Assembly: GCA_050261415.1 (NCBI GenBank) | Contig: JBLNDG010000188.1 | Location: 1-20,442, forward strand | Source of the DNA: JBLNDG01 sp050261415 | GTDB lineage: Bacteria > Bacillota > Clostridia > Lutisporales > Lutisporaceae | Direction: 5' to 3' | DNA: 20,442 nucleotides | Shown: in pieces, positions 6,680-13,413 of the stretch | Layout: the number at the start of each line of letters is the position of its first letter | How positions within the stretch are numbered: the first letter of the stretch is position 1 | The notes under the pieces: model-generated | What the model saw: only the letters and a program-made list of their open reading frames with translations | Database searches by the model: none | What the model was told of the DNA's origin: nothing | Translations under genes and position numbers: made by a program

Positions 6680-7924
6680 TTACTTCTGGTTCATAATAGG
6701 AGGAGCAGTTTCCTCGGGAGTCATATCACGCACAAGAACCGGTACCGGATAGTCAACACCGTCATGCTTTTCAAGCTTGATGGAATAAATAACCTGCAAA
6801 GCCTGGTGGTCTTCTTTGCGGAATGTCATAGGTCCTTTGGGTGTATCGAAGCTCATGCCTTCCATAGTTGGAATCAGCTTTTCCGGATCAGCACTGCCTC
6901 CGGTCTTTTCGAGAGCTGTAACTATGGCCATAGCAGCTGCGAATCCGCCCGCATCAAAAAGGTCAGGTACGGTATTGTATTTTTCTTTGGTCTTGTTTAC
7001 CAGCCAGTCATTAATTTCATTCTTGGGCAATCCGTGGTAGTATACACAGAAGCCTTCCATACCTATGTTATCCCACATTGTTTTCAGTGCTGCAATGTCC
7101 GGTGCACCTGTTGACAATCTAATGCCTTTTTCCTGGACCTTCTGATCCATAAATGCTTTCCAAGGGCTGTTGGCACCTGCCCAAATTACATAAACTGCTT
7201 CCGGCTTGGCAGCAATCATTTTCTGAATTTCGGCAGTAAAGTCGGTAGCTTCAGCCGGCGGATAAGCTTCAAATGTTATTTCGGCGCCAAGTTTTGCTGC
7301 AGCTGCCTTGAAAGCTTCTGCACCACCATGACCGAAAGCACTATCCGGAGCAAATATACCTAATTTGGCACCCTTCTTACCGATAGCTGCTGCAGCAGCA
7401 GCAGCATCCTGGGATGAATTACGGCCGGTACGGAATATATACCTGTTCCAGTTCGCTCCTGTAATCGCATCTGCAACAGCCGGCTCAACAACCATTACCT
7501 TTTGGTATTCTTCTGCCAGCGGTACTATAGCCAATGCGTCAGAAGAGCTTGCACAACCTACGAGAATATCTATCTTGTCTTCTTCCAATAGTTTGACAGC
7601 TTTCTGCTTTGCTACTTCAGGTTTATTCTCAGAGTCTTCAATAATTAGTTGAACCTCTGTATCACCAACTTTGCCGGTACCTTTTGTACCGCACTCCAGA
7701 CCCATCTGGAAACCGCGGATCATTTGCTCGCCGTATGCTTGCAGAGCACCTGTCTTTGAGGTTACTATACCTACTTTAACCACTTTATTAGCTGCTGCAT
7801 TTCCAGTCCCTGCAGTTTCCTTTGAATCCCCGCTGCCGGTATTGCTGCATCCGGTTACAGCAGAGATAATAAGCATCATAGCCAATAAGACAGCCACAAA
7901 TTTGTGTCCTTTGAATTTAAACAA
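6680..7924 (-). CDS. ABC transporter substrate-binding lipoprotein, Leu/Ile/Val-binding (Peripla_BP_6) type
   Basis: A 414-aa extracytoplasmic receptor, membrane-anchored by a lipid. Starting from the TTG at 7924 (GGGAGGGG six bases upstream), residues 1-25 are a signal peptide (FKFKGHKF, then a hydrophobic core) and the lipobox is VTGC with Cys26. A long ATG-started reading from 7996 would put a poor extension before the signal peptide, so I reject it. The mature part begins VKVGIVTSKTGALQAYGEQM, the family hallmark of the first strand and ligand loop, and two lobes follow. It probably captures a small amphipathic acid. The exact ligand (branched-chain amino acid, aromatic acid, amide) cannot be read. 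It is the first gene behind sigma-54 promoter P1, with a leader of about 245 bases. Confidence 0.92.
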   Translation of the reverse strand: MFKFKGHKFVAVLLAMMLIISAVTGCSNTGSGDSKETAGTGNAAANKVVKVGIVTSKTGALQAYGEQMIRGFQMGLECGTKGTGKVGDTEVQLIIEDSENKPEVAKQKAVKLLEEDKIDILVGCASSSDALAIVPLAEEYQKVMVVEPAVADAITGANWNRYIFRTGRNSSQDAAAAAAAIGKKGAKLGIFAPDSAFGHGGAEAFKAAAAKLGAEITFEAYPPAEATDFTAEIQKMIAAKPEAVYVIWAGANSPWKAFMDQKVQEKGIRLSTGAPDIAALKTMWDNIGMEGFCVYYHGLPKNEINDWLVNKTKEKYNTVPDLFDAGGFAAAMAIVTALEKTGGSADPEKLIPTMEGMSFDTPKGPMTFRKEDHQALQVIYSIKLEKHDGVDYPVPVLVRDMTPEETAPPIMNQK

Positions 7925-8048
7925 AAAAATCCCCTCCCAAGTTTTTATTTGTTTTATGTAAAATATTAATATCATGGAAATATTAATATTTTGCATTTTG
8001 ACTAGTGTCAGTTTTCCCGACAGACACTGCTAACCTTTAACCGGCATT

Positions 8049-8065
8049 TGTAACATAATGTTACA
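8049..8065. promoter_or_regulatory. Perfect 17-bp palindrome in the leader of the transporter operon
   Basis: TGTAACAT-A-ATGTTACA has perfect 8-bp arms around one central base. It lies about 110 bases downstream of the predicted start of P1 and 125 bases before the binding-protein start codon. The symmetry and A/T content look like an operator for a dimeric regulator, though a small RNA hairpin is also possible. An imperfect hairpin (AGTGTC/GACACT, 8004-8028) lies closer to the gene. Confidence 0.45.
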
Positions 8066-8138
8066 GTTGTCATAGTTTGATACAAATACTAAAACGCTAT
8101 ATGGTTCAGCATTAAAGCATCCGTCTATTAAGCTGCAG

Positions 8139-8165
8139 GGTCAGCTGCCGTAAAGGTCAACTGCC
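8139..8165. repeat. Direct repeat just downstream of the P1 transcription start
   Basis: GGTCAGCTGCC (8139-8149) and GGTCAACTGCC (8155-8165) differ at one base and are spaced 16 bases apart. They lie immediately downstream of the predicted P1 start near 8171. They could be a regulator site or chance; no known site is recognised. Confidence 0.35.
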
Positions 8166-8181
8166 CTCTGTACATTATTTA

Positions 8182-8197
8182 CGCAACTTTTATGCCA
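8182..8197 (-). promoter_or_regulatory. Sigma-54 (-24/-12) promoter P1 of the transporter operon
   Basis: The minus strand reads TGGCATAAAAGTTGCG, against the consensus TGGCAYRNNNNTTGCW. The GG (8195-8196) and GC (8183-8184) are exactly 10 bases apart. Only the last position departs. It lies 3 bases past the stop of the thiolase remnant and points at the binding-protein gene. The predicted transcription start is near 8171. Confidence 0.85.
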
Positions 8198-8200
8198 GAT

Positions 8201-8935
8201 TTACCTGACTCTTCTTAAAATTGAGACAATATTTGTAGCACCACTGCCGCCTATATTCAGAGTAAGCCCCAAAGCCTCATATATCAAAAGCTCTGTTATT
8301 GTAAAACAGTCATGAACCTCTGCTACATCTATATCATTGATTGTAAGCCATATACTTCCAAGAGCCCTGTTTATGGCAAATCTTGCTGCTGTGAGCTCAT
8401 AGTCGGGCTTCTTTCCCTCAACTATTGAAAGATGGTCCGATGCTTGTACAATTTCAGCAATCTCAACAACCTTATCCTTTAATGTTTTTGCTTTTTCTGT
8501 CCTGGTGATAACCATGGCAGCAGCCCCATCAGAAACAAGAGAGCAATCAGTTAACTTTAACGGCTCCGCAATAATCGGGTTTTTCTCAGATACGGTACTT
8601 GCAAATTCATGTGTGTATTCAACGTGCATATGTGCAAGAGGATTCGACATTGCATTCTTGTGAGCTTTGCAGGATATATGTCCCAGGGTGTCGTACAATT
8701 CTTCCGCCTTATAACCGTACCTGGCCATATACCCTTTGGCAAATTCAGCATAAAGCCCAGGAAATGTATAACCTCTTTCACCCTCCATGGGATAATAGGA
8801 TGCTGTTGCCAATACCCCTGTAACTCCTGCATCTATTAATGCACCCTTTCCTGCCTCAAGCAACAAATCATATACTGTTTTATACTCTAATTTTCCCACT
8901 TTGCTGTGATATGTCCCCAATATTGAAACCGGTAT
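8201..8935 (-). pseudogene. Decayed SCP-x-type thiolase (acetyl-CoA acetyltransferase family) remnant
   Basis: The frame is open from 9004 to the TAA at 8201, but homology begins at about codon 24 (PVSILGTYHSKVGKLEY). The expected start aligns with an ATA codon (8933-8935) that still has a GGGGGG ribosome-site-like run 7 bases upstream, so the ATG may have mutated. Residues about 29-61 match the thiolase N-terminus. The sequence then jumps from DAGV to VLATASYYPMEGERGYTFPG, which skips the segment carrying the nucleophilic cysteine. The middle (LTDCSLVSDGAAAMVI) and HDCF are kept. The C-terminal GHPxGATG segment is collapsed to GGSGATN, and the protein stops about 17 residues later. A normal member is close to 390 aa. 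Catalysis looks impossible. All losses are in frame, so an expressed non-enzymatic protein cannot be ruled out. The ATG at 9004 overlaps the chemoreceptor end and has no properly spaced ribosome site. Confidence 0.8.
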
Positions 8936-8984
8936 TTCACCACCCCCCACTGACCTATTTATTGCAAATGATATGCTAATGGGA

Positions 8985-9821
8985 TCAGAATCTTGAAGCG
9001 ACATCCTCCAGGACTTTTGCCGTAGCGCTCAGTTCCTGCACTGCCGCATTTATCTCCTGTACTGCCGATGCCTGTTCCTGATATACCGCATTTGCATCAT
9101 TAATGTCTTTTGTAATTTTCGCTACAGAGTCCTGTATCTTTATTAAAACTTCCTTTATATCGTTTATGGACTTTGTGCTTGACCCGGATAATTTTCTAAT
9201 TTCCTGGGCTACAATGCTGAAGCCCTTTCCTGATTCTCCCGCCCTTGCAGCTTCTATAGCAGCATTCAAGCCAAGAAGGTTTGTCTGGTCCGCGACATCT
9301 CTTACAAATCTCAATATGTCGTCAGTGTCCTTTGTCTGCCTTTCTGCTTCGTCGATGCTTTGAACCATCCTCACATTGGATTCGGCAACCTGCTGTATGC
9401 CTACCGAAACCTCATTTATTGCCTTTGATATTTGCTCCAATGCAACTGACAGATTCTGTGATATGCTAAGTATTTCATCCTGGCGCTTCAGACTCCTGGC
9501 AATTGAAAAACTACCCACAACCTTTCCGTTTTCATCCTTGGCCGGCACTGCAATGGACTTTACGGCAACACCGAATACTTCTTTGGGGACAATCACAGAT
9601 ACCACCTCTCCGCTTTCTGTACACTTGTAAGTAGCCGAGCCCCGTCTCATCAAGTCTCCCGTTCCTACATTCAAGGGAATGTTCTTGTTAGCCTCGAACC
9701 TCAAACATTTCTCTGTATCGTTAATTCCGATTGCAATGTCGTCTTCAAAGAAATATTGCAGAAATGGAACCAGGTTATTGAATGAATCAAGAATTTTATT
9801 ATCCGATATGGACTCAATCAA
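8985..9821 (-). CDS. Soluble methyl-accepting chemotaxis protein (cytoplasmic chemoreceptor)
   Basis: A 278-aa receptor without any membrane segment or signal peptide. Residues 1 to about 110 form a small globular sensor ending in PAKDENGKVVGSFSIARS, a PAS-like last strand. From about 115 on it is a coiled-coil signalling domain. The hairpin tip that contacts CheA and CheW is the conserved DVADQTNLLGLNAAIEAARA stretch (175-194), continuing GFSIVAQEIRKLS (200-212). The short C-terminal arm ending ELSATAKVLEDVASRF is normal for this soluble clostridial group, so I do not regard it as truncated. The start is a TTG at 9821 with AGGGGG about 8 bases upstream. Sigma-54 promoter P2 precedes it, which ties taxis to the same regulon as the importer. 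The signal is unknown. Confidence 0.9.
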   Translation of the reverse strand: MIESISDNKILDSFNNLVPFLQYFFEDDIAIGINDTEKCLRFEANKNIPLNVGTGDLMRRGSATYKCTESGEVVSVIVPKEVFGVAVKSIAVPAKDENGKVVGSFSIARSLKRQDEILSISQNLSVALEQISKAINEVSVGIQQVAESNVRMVQSIDEAERQTKDTDDILRFVRDVADQTNLLGLNAAIEAARAGESGKGFSIVAQEIRKLSGSSTKSINDIKEVLIKIQDSVAKITKDINDANAVYQEQASAVQEINAAVQELSATAKVLEDVASRF

Positions 9822-9898
9822 GGCTTAACCCCCTATCATTATTGTTTTCAGTTCTGCCCCCGATTTAGCAGGAACTGACAATCTATACAATTGTAATA

Positions 9899-9914
9899 TG
9901 CAAATCTTATGCCT
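9899..9914 (-). promoter_or_regulatory. Sigma-54 (-24/-12) promoter P2 of the chemoreceptor gene
   Basis: The minus strand reads AGGCATAAGATTTGCA, with GG at 9912-9913 and GC at 9900-9901, 10 bases apart. Only the first base departs from TGGCAYRNNNNTTGCW. The predicted start is near 9888, giving a leader of about 67 bases to the TTG at 9821. Confidence 0.85.
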
Positions 9915-9949
9915 CCAGAATCACACAGCCTGGCACAAAGTACATGAGC

Positions 9950-9966
9950 TGCATATTATGCATAAT
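9950..9966. promoter_or_regulatory. Dyad upstream of P2, possible activator site
   Basis: TGCATA-T-TATGCA (9950-9962) is a perfect dyad, overlapping a second palindrome ATTATGCATAAT (9955-9966). It lies about 50 bases upstream of P2, where enhancer-binding proteins often bind. I could not find the same dyad upstream of P1 or P3, so assignment is weak. The rest of 9967-10036 shows no terminator after the second hydrolase gene. Confidence 0.3.
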
Positions 9967-10036
9967 TGTCAAATAATAATGAATCGCTGGTAATTATAGT
10001 ATAAACAGTAATTTAAAATGTTTCCATATTTTAGAG

Positions 10037-10849
10037 TCAACAATTTTTAATCACGAATCCAAGCAGCATGCTGTTCAGAATATCGGGCTTTTCAAAAATT
10101 GTTACATGCCCACAGTCCGGAATGATTGCATATTCTGCGTTTGGAATATTATCTGCAAGAATCCTTGAAAATTTGGCAGGCTTTAATATATCCTCCTGCC
10201 CGCATACCACCAGGGCAGGGCACTTTATCTTTACCAGTTCATCCGTCATATATACATCATTTTCAAAGGTTTCATAAAGGCTTATTTGCCCTTTGAAATA
10301 ATCTGGTGATATGAACTTCATTGTCCCTGCCCGCTTTTCTAAAAACTCCAGATTGTTCTTAATGAAGCTATTGCTGTATATGCTTGGAGCCATTCCCCAG
10401 AAGAACCCCTCAGGGTCACCCATGCCCGCCAAAGCCTTCCAACCCCGTACAAAAAGCTTCAGGTTCATATCCAGCTCGCTGACGGAATCTATTATAGAAA
10501 CTGTTTTTACATATTCGGGATAGTCAATGGCGAATCTCATTGCCACTTCACCACCGTATGAGGTCCCTATGATATGGAGTTTTTTTATGCCCAGATAATC
10601 AAATAAAACCTTGGCTTCTTCAGCATGCTGTTTGAAGGAATATACGCCGTCAGGCTTATCTGATTTACTCTGCCCCTTAAAATCATGAAGGATAATTCTG
10701 AAACCAAGCTTCTCAAAGGCTGGAACCTGATAAGCCCAACTGCTGGTTGACGCCATAACCCCATTCATAAAAGCTATAGTCTCATTACCATCATGATTGC
10801 CCTTTTCCTCATAAAACAGCTTTATCCCGTTAACTGTAAAATAGGACAT
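10037..10849 (-). CDS. Alpha/beta-fold hydrolase (second of two related copies)
   Basis: A 270-aa cytoplasmic serine hydrolase. The nucleophile elbow is GTSYGGE (Ser97), the acid probably Asp220 in GQEDI and the base His248 in DCGHV. In place of the HG oxyanion motif it has NGVMASTSSW (29-38), closely matching the first hydrolase, so the two are probably paralogues with related substrates. A longer reading from 10870 exists, but its first codons cover the ribosome site. AAGGAGG lies 8 bases before the ATG at 10849, so I choose that start. It has its own sigma-54 promoter P3 and no clear terminator, so it may read on into the chemoreceptor gene. The reaction (ester, lactone or C-C bond hydrolysis) is not determined. 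Confidence 0.9.
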   Translation of the reverse strand: MSYFTVNGIKLFYEEKGNHDGNETIAFMNGVMASTSSWAYQVPAFEKLGFRIILHDFKGQSKSDKPDGVYSFKQHAEEAKVLFDYLGIKKLHIIGTSYGGEVAMRFAIDYPEYVKTVSIIDSVSELDMNLKLFVRGWKALAGMGDPEGFFWGMAPSIYSNSFIKNNLEFLEKRAGTMKFISPDYFKGQISLYETFENDVYMTDELVKIKCPALVVCGQEDILKPAKFSRILADNIPNAEYAIIPDCGHVTIFEKPDILNSMLLGFVIKNC

Positions 10850-10920
10850 TATCAATACCTCCTTAAACAATTCTTACTACAGTTAAATTGCCAGGTTGTA
10901 TAACTTCAGCATTAGTAAAT

Positions 10921-10936
10921 TGCATAATTTATGCCA
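10921..10936 (-). promoter_or_regulatory. Sigma-54 (-24/-12) promoter P3 of the second hydrolase
   Basis: The minus strand reads TGGCATAAATTATGCA, with GG at 10934-10935 and GC at 10922-10923, 10 bases apart. It departs from the consensus only in the first T of TTGC. The predicted start near 10910 gives a 60-base leader to the ATG at 10849. Like P1 and P2 it has the GGCATAA core. Confidence 0.82.
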
Positions 10937-11017
10937 AATTTTTCAACTTTTCGATAGTTAATTTATTCACAAATTATAGCAAAACTAAAAGCATGTGTAG
11001 CATTATATTACGCAAAT

Positions 11018-11052
11018 AAAAAACAAGTTAGGCTTTGCCTAACTTGTTTTTT
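11018..11052 (-). terminator. Rho-independent terminator of the nfeD-floA operon
   Basis: A perfect 16-bp stem (arms 11018-11033 and 11037-11052; GTTAGGC/GCCTAAC at the loop end) has a TTT loop. The T-rich arm is followed on the minus strand by ATTTG. It touches the stop codon of the last gene and separates this operon from the sigma-54 module. Confidence 0.9.
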
Positions 11053-11504
11053 TACCTTATATTTCTTTTAAAAGCCCTCGGAGGTCCCATTATTTCTGCC
11101 ATGACCACGCTTCTCTGCATGTCGTCCATTGATATGCCATATCCCCATGCTGCTTCACCAGCATCCATGATGTCTTTATTTCCCGCATCCGCTTTTATGT
11201 CTGACCCTTTCGCCATCTGGGCATCCGCTTCTGATACCAAGCCCTCGGTTGTATAGACCTGCTCCTTATACTCCAGGCTGCCGGTCCTGCTCCTGTTTTC
11301 CATCTCGGTACCCTCTCTGTCCAAATCAGCTTCAGTGGTCCGTGAAAGGGTGGGTGCGGGAGTATTATACTTATACTTCTGCATTGGTGCTTTTTTCTGC
11401 ACGCTGCGTTTTCCACCGGTATTCCCCTTGTAATCCTTTTGGGATTTCACAATGAGGTTTACTATACCAATGATAACAAATATTGCTGCTAATAAGCCTT
11501 CCAA
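11052..11504 (-). CDS. Unrecognised single-span membrane protein in the FloA operon
   Basis: I do not recognise this 150-aa protein. It opens with one hydrophobic segment (about residues 2-17) followed by lysines, so it is probably anchored with the rest in the cytoplasm. The remaining sequence is polar, low in complexity and rich in Glu, Lys, Asp and Ala, and looks largely disordered. A C-terminal patch (SMDDMQRSVVMAEIMGPPRA, about 125-144) looks more ordered and may bind a partner. The start is TTG at 11504 with GGGAG about 8 bases before it. It begins 39 bases after floA ends and finishes at a strong terminator, so it is co-transcribed with floA. A role in FloA membrane domains is inferred from position only. 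Confidence 0.8.
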   Translation of the reverse strand: MEGLLAAIFVIIGIVNLIVKSQKDYKGNTGGKRSVQKKAPMQKYKYNTPAPTLSRTTEADLDREGTEMENRSRTGSLEYKEQVYTTEGLVSEADAQMAKGSDIKADAGNKDIMDAGEAAWGYGISMDDMQRSVVMAEIMGPPRAFKRNIR

Positions 11505-11543
11505 CTATATCACTCCCTTCAATGGAGTCGAATTTAATTCAAA

Positions 11544-12533
11544 TTACTTTTTATCCTTGTCTATTGAATCACTTTTTCCGCCTTTTGATATAGAATCCCT
11601 CATCATGGTATCGGCCTGTATGTTTTGAAGCTGGTAATAATCCATGACACCCATTTTCCCCTGCTTCAGTGCTTCTGCAAGAGCCCTTGGAACTTCTGCT
11701 TCCGCTTCTACAACCTTTGCTCTCATTTCTTGTACTGCCGCCTTCATTTCCTGCTCCTTGGCAACAGCCATTGCACGTCTTTCTTCGGCTTTCGCCTGTG
11801 CAATCCTCTTGTCTGCCTCTGCCTGGTCTGTCTGGAGCTGCGCACCTATATTCCTGCCTACATCAACGTCTGCAATATCTATTGAAAGGATTTCAAAAGC
11901 CGTACCTGAGTCAAGCCCCTTTGCAAGCACTGTCCTTGATATCGAATCAGGATTCTCAAGCACTGCCTTATGGCTCTCGGAGCTACCTACAGTAGTGACT
12001 ATACCTTCACCGACTCTGGCTATTATTGTTTCCTCTCCGGCACCACCAACCAGCCTGTCGATATTTGCCCGTACTGTAACCCTTGCTTTTGCTCTTACCT
12101 CGATACCGTTTTTCGCCACTGCTGCAACAACAGGTGTCTCAATTACCTTTGGGTTAACACTCATCTGCACCGCATTCAGCACATCTCTTCCTGCAAGGTC
12201 AATTGCTGCAGCCCTTTCAAAGCTCAAGTCAATAGCTGCCCTTTGTGCTGCAATAAGGGCATTGACAACCCTGTCGACATTGCCGCCTGCCAGGTAGTGG
12301 GCTTCAAGCTGGTTTACCGTAACACCCATACCTGCTTTTCTTGCTTTGATAAGCGGATTTACTATTCTGCTGGGTACTACTCTTCTCAATCGCATACCCA
12401 CAAGAGTGAATATTCCTACATTAACACCTGCGGCCAGCGATGAAATCCACAGTCCTAAAGGAACAAAGCTTAGAAAAATCGTCAAGCCCAGTATAATGAT
12501 AAACAGTGTAACTACAAAAATCACAATATCCAT
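11544..12533 (-). CDS. floA: Flotillin-like protein FloA (SPFH family)
   Basis: A 329-aa membrane scaffold, close to the usual length of 330 for FloA. In Bacillus, FloA organises functional membrane microdomains. Residues 3-47 are hydrophobic and form the membrane-inserted hairpin. The SPFH core follows (about 50-230, including PVVAAVAKNGIEVRAKARVT). From about 233 to 295 there is an Ala/Glu-rich coiled coil (DQAEADKRIAQAKAEERRAM) needed for oligomerisation in this family. The C-terminus is charged. The ATG at 12533 has AGGAGG 7 bases upstream. It lies 21 bases after the NfeD gene, the standard partner. Confidence 0.95.
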   Translation of the reverse strand: MDIVIFVVTLFIIILGLTIFLSFVPLGLWISSLAAGVNVGIFTLVGMRLRRVVPSRIVNPLIKARKAGMGVTVNQLEAHYLAGGNVDRVVNALIAAQRAAIDLSFERAAAIDLAGRDVLNAVQMSVNPKVIETPVVAAVAKNGIEVRAKARVTVRANIDRLVGGAGEETIIARVGEGIVTTVGSSESHKAVLENPDSISRTVLAKGLDSGTAFEILSIDIADVDVGRNIGAQLQTDQAEADKRIAQAKAEERRAMAVAKEQEMKAAVQEMRAKVVEAEAEVPRALAEALKQGKMGVMDYYQLQNIQADTMMRDSISKGGKSDSIDKDKK

Positions 12534-12554
12534 TTATTTACCTCCTGAAATTTT

Positions 12555-13037
12555 TTAAGATTTTCTTACCACAATCCTGCTGCCTTCTATTTTAATGACT
12601 TCAACTTCCTGGTTCTTTTCTATGAACTCGCCCTCGGATACGGCATCCACTCTCTTTCCGTCTATAAGAACAGTACCTGCGGATCTTAGGGGAGTAATTA
12701 CTGTTCCCTTCATCCCCAAGAGGTTCTTATAATCCTGGTTGCTTACGTATCCTTCACTGTTTTTCTGTTCAGTCTTCAATACAAGAGATTTAATGTACCC
12801 TTTTCCATAGCCCATCTTGTAAAGAGCAATTACCAGAAGCGCAATGATTGCTGTTGTACCTACCAGGATCAGTATAGCCTGATAGAAACTCGATGAGATA
12901 AGCACAATACTGACAAGTACCAATATCACTCCGCTTATGCCTGCAACACCGAATCCCGGCATCATTGCCTCTACAAGCAGCAATACCAATCCCATTACGT
13001 AAAGGAACGCTCTAAACAAGCTCCAATCTCCAAACAC
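12555..13037 (-). CDS. NfeD-family membrane protein (short form with OB-fold)
   Basis: A 160-aa protein with two or three membrane segments (about 8-25, 29-50 and 54-75) and a C-terminal soluble OB-fold domain (about 105-158: GMKGTVITPLRSAGTVLIDG and GEFIEKNQEVEVIKIEGSRI). It lacks the serine-protease domain of long NfeD proteins. Short NfeD proteins are regularly encoded next to FloA and are thought to act with it in membrane organisation. The start is GTG at 13037 with AAGGAGGTG five bases upstream. A TATAAT is visible on the minus strand at 13089-13094 but without a good -35 box. Confidence 0.92.
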   Translation of the reverse strand: MFGDWSLFRAFLYVMGLVLLLVEAMMPGFGVAGISGVILVLVSIVLISSSFYQAILILVGTTAIIALLVIALYKMGYGKGYIKSLVLKTEQKNSEGYVSNQDYKNLLGMKGTVITPLRSAGTVLIDGKRVDAVSEGEFIEKNQEVEVIKIEGSRIVVRKS

Positions 13038-13298
13038 AATTTCACCTCCTTTAATGTTTACTCATACATAACTTTTTTATCCTGTTCAATTATAGTAATT
13101 TATTCTTAAGTCACTGTGCATATGCCAGACTCTGCGTGGTTCCGGACCACTTAATTCTTAACATACAGCAATAACCAAATGCTGTAATTAAGTATAGTAC
13201 TATAATATCAGTTTTAATTTGCGTTCACAACAGCGGTACAACCTCAAACCAGATTAACCTATCTTCCCCCGATAGCCTTGAATAATGCAATTCAAACT

Positions 13299-13338
13299 AT
13301 CTCTATCAATCTCGCGTTATCTCCGTCAATCTCATCCG
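13299..13338. repeat. Four-copy 10-bp phased repeat of ATCTC
   Basis: ATCTC begins at 13299, 13309, 13319 and 13329, exactly one helical turn apart. Units 1 and 3 are nearly identical (ATCTCTATCA and ATCTCCGTCA). It lies in the 340-base gene-free space between the nfeD-floA operon and the yqeY terminator. The rest of that space (13038-13298) shows only a possible nfeD -10 box and no coding signal. The style resembles the TCTCG repeat at 2052-2083. Confidence 0.6.
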
Positions 13339-13380
13339 CGCTTAATATTCCATTTATACATTCTGCAGGATAAAAAGACA

Positions 13381-13413
13381 AAAAAATGAAACCCAAACCG
13401 GGTTTCATTTTTT
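13381..13413 (-). terminator. Rho-independent terminator of rpsU-yqeY
   Basis: A perfect 14-bp stem (13381-13394 with 13400-13413; GAAACCC/GGGTTTC at the loop end) has a 5-base loop. The minus strand continues with TTTTTT into a second T-rich stretch. It overlaps the yqeY stop codon. Confidence 0.9.

Noticed and set aside
8985..9821. Chemoreceptor as a truncated transmembrane receptor
   Set aside because: The lack of membrane segments and the short C-terminal arm are normal for the soluble clostridial group, and the signalling tip is complete.
11644..12297. 217-codon plus-strand frame opposite floA
   Set aside because: It is a Ser/Ala/Thr-rich shadow of the floA coiled-coil codons, with no ribosome site. 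floA itself is certain.
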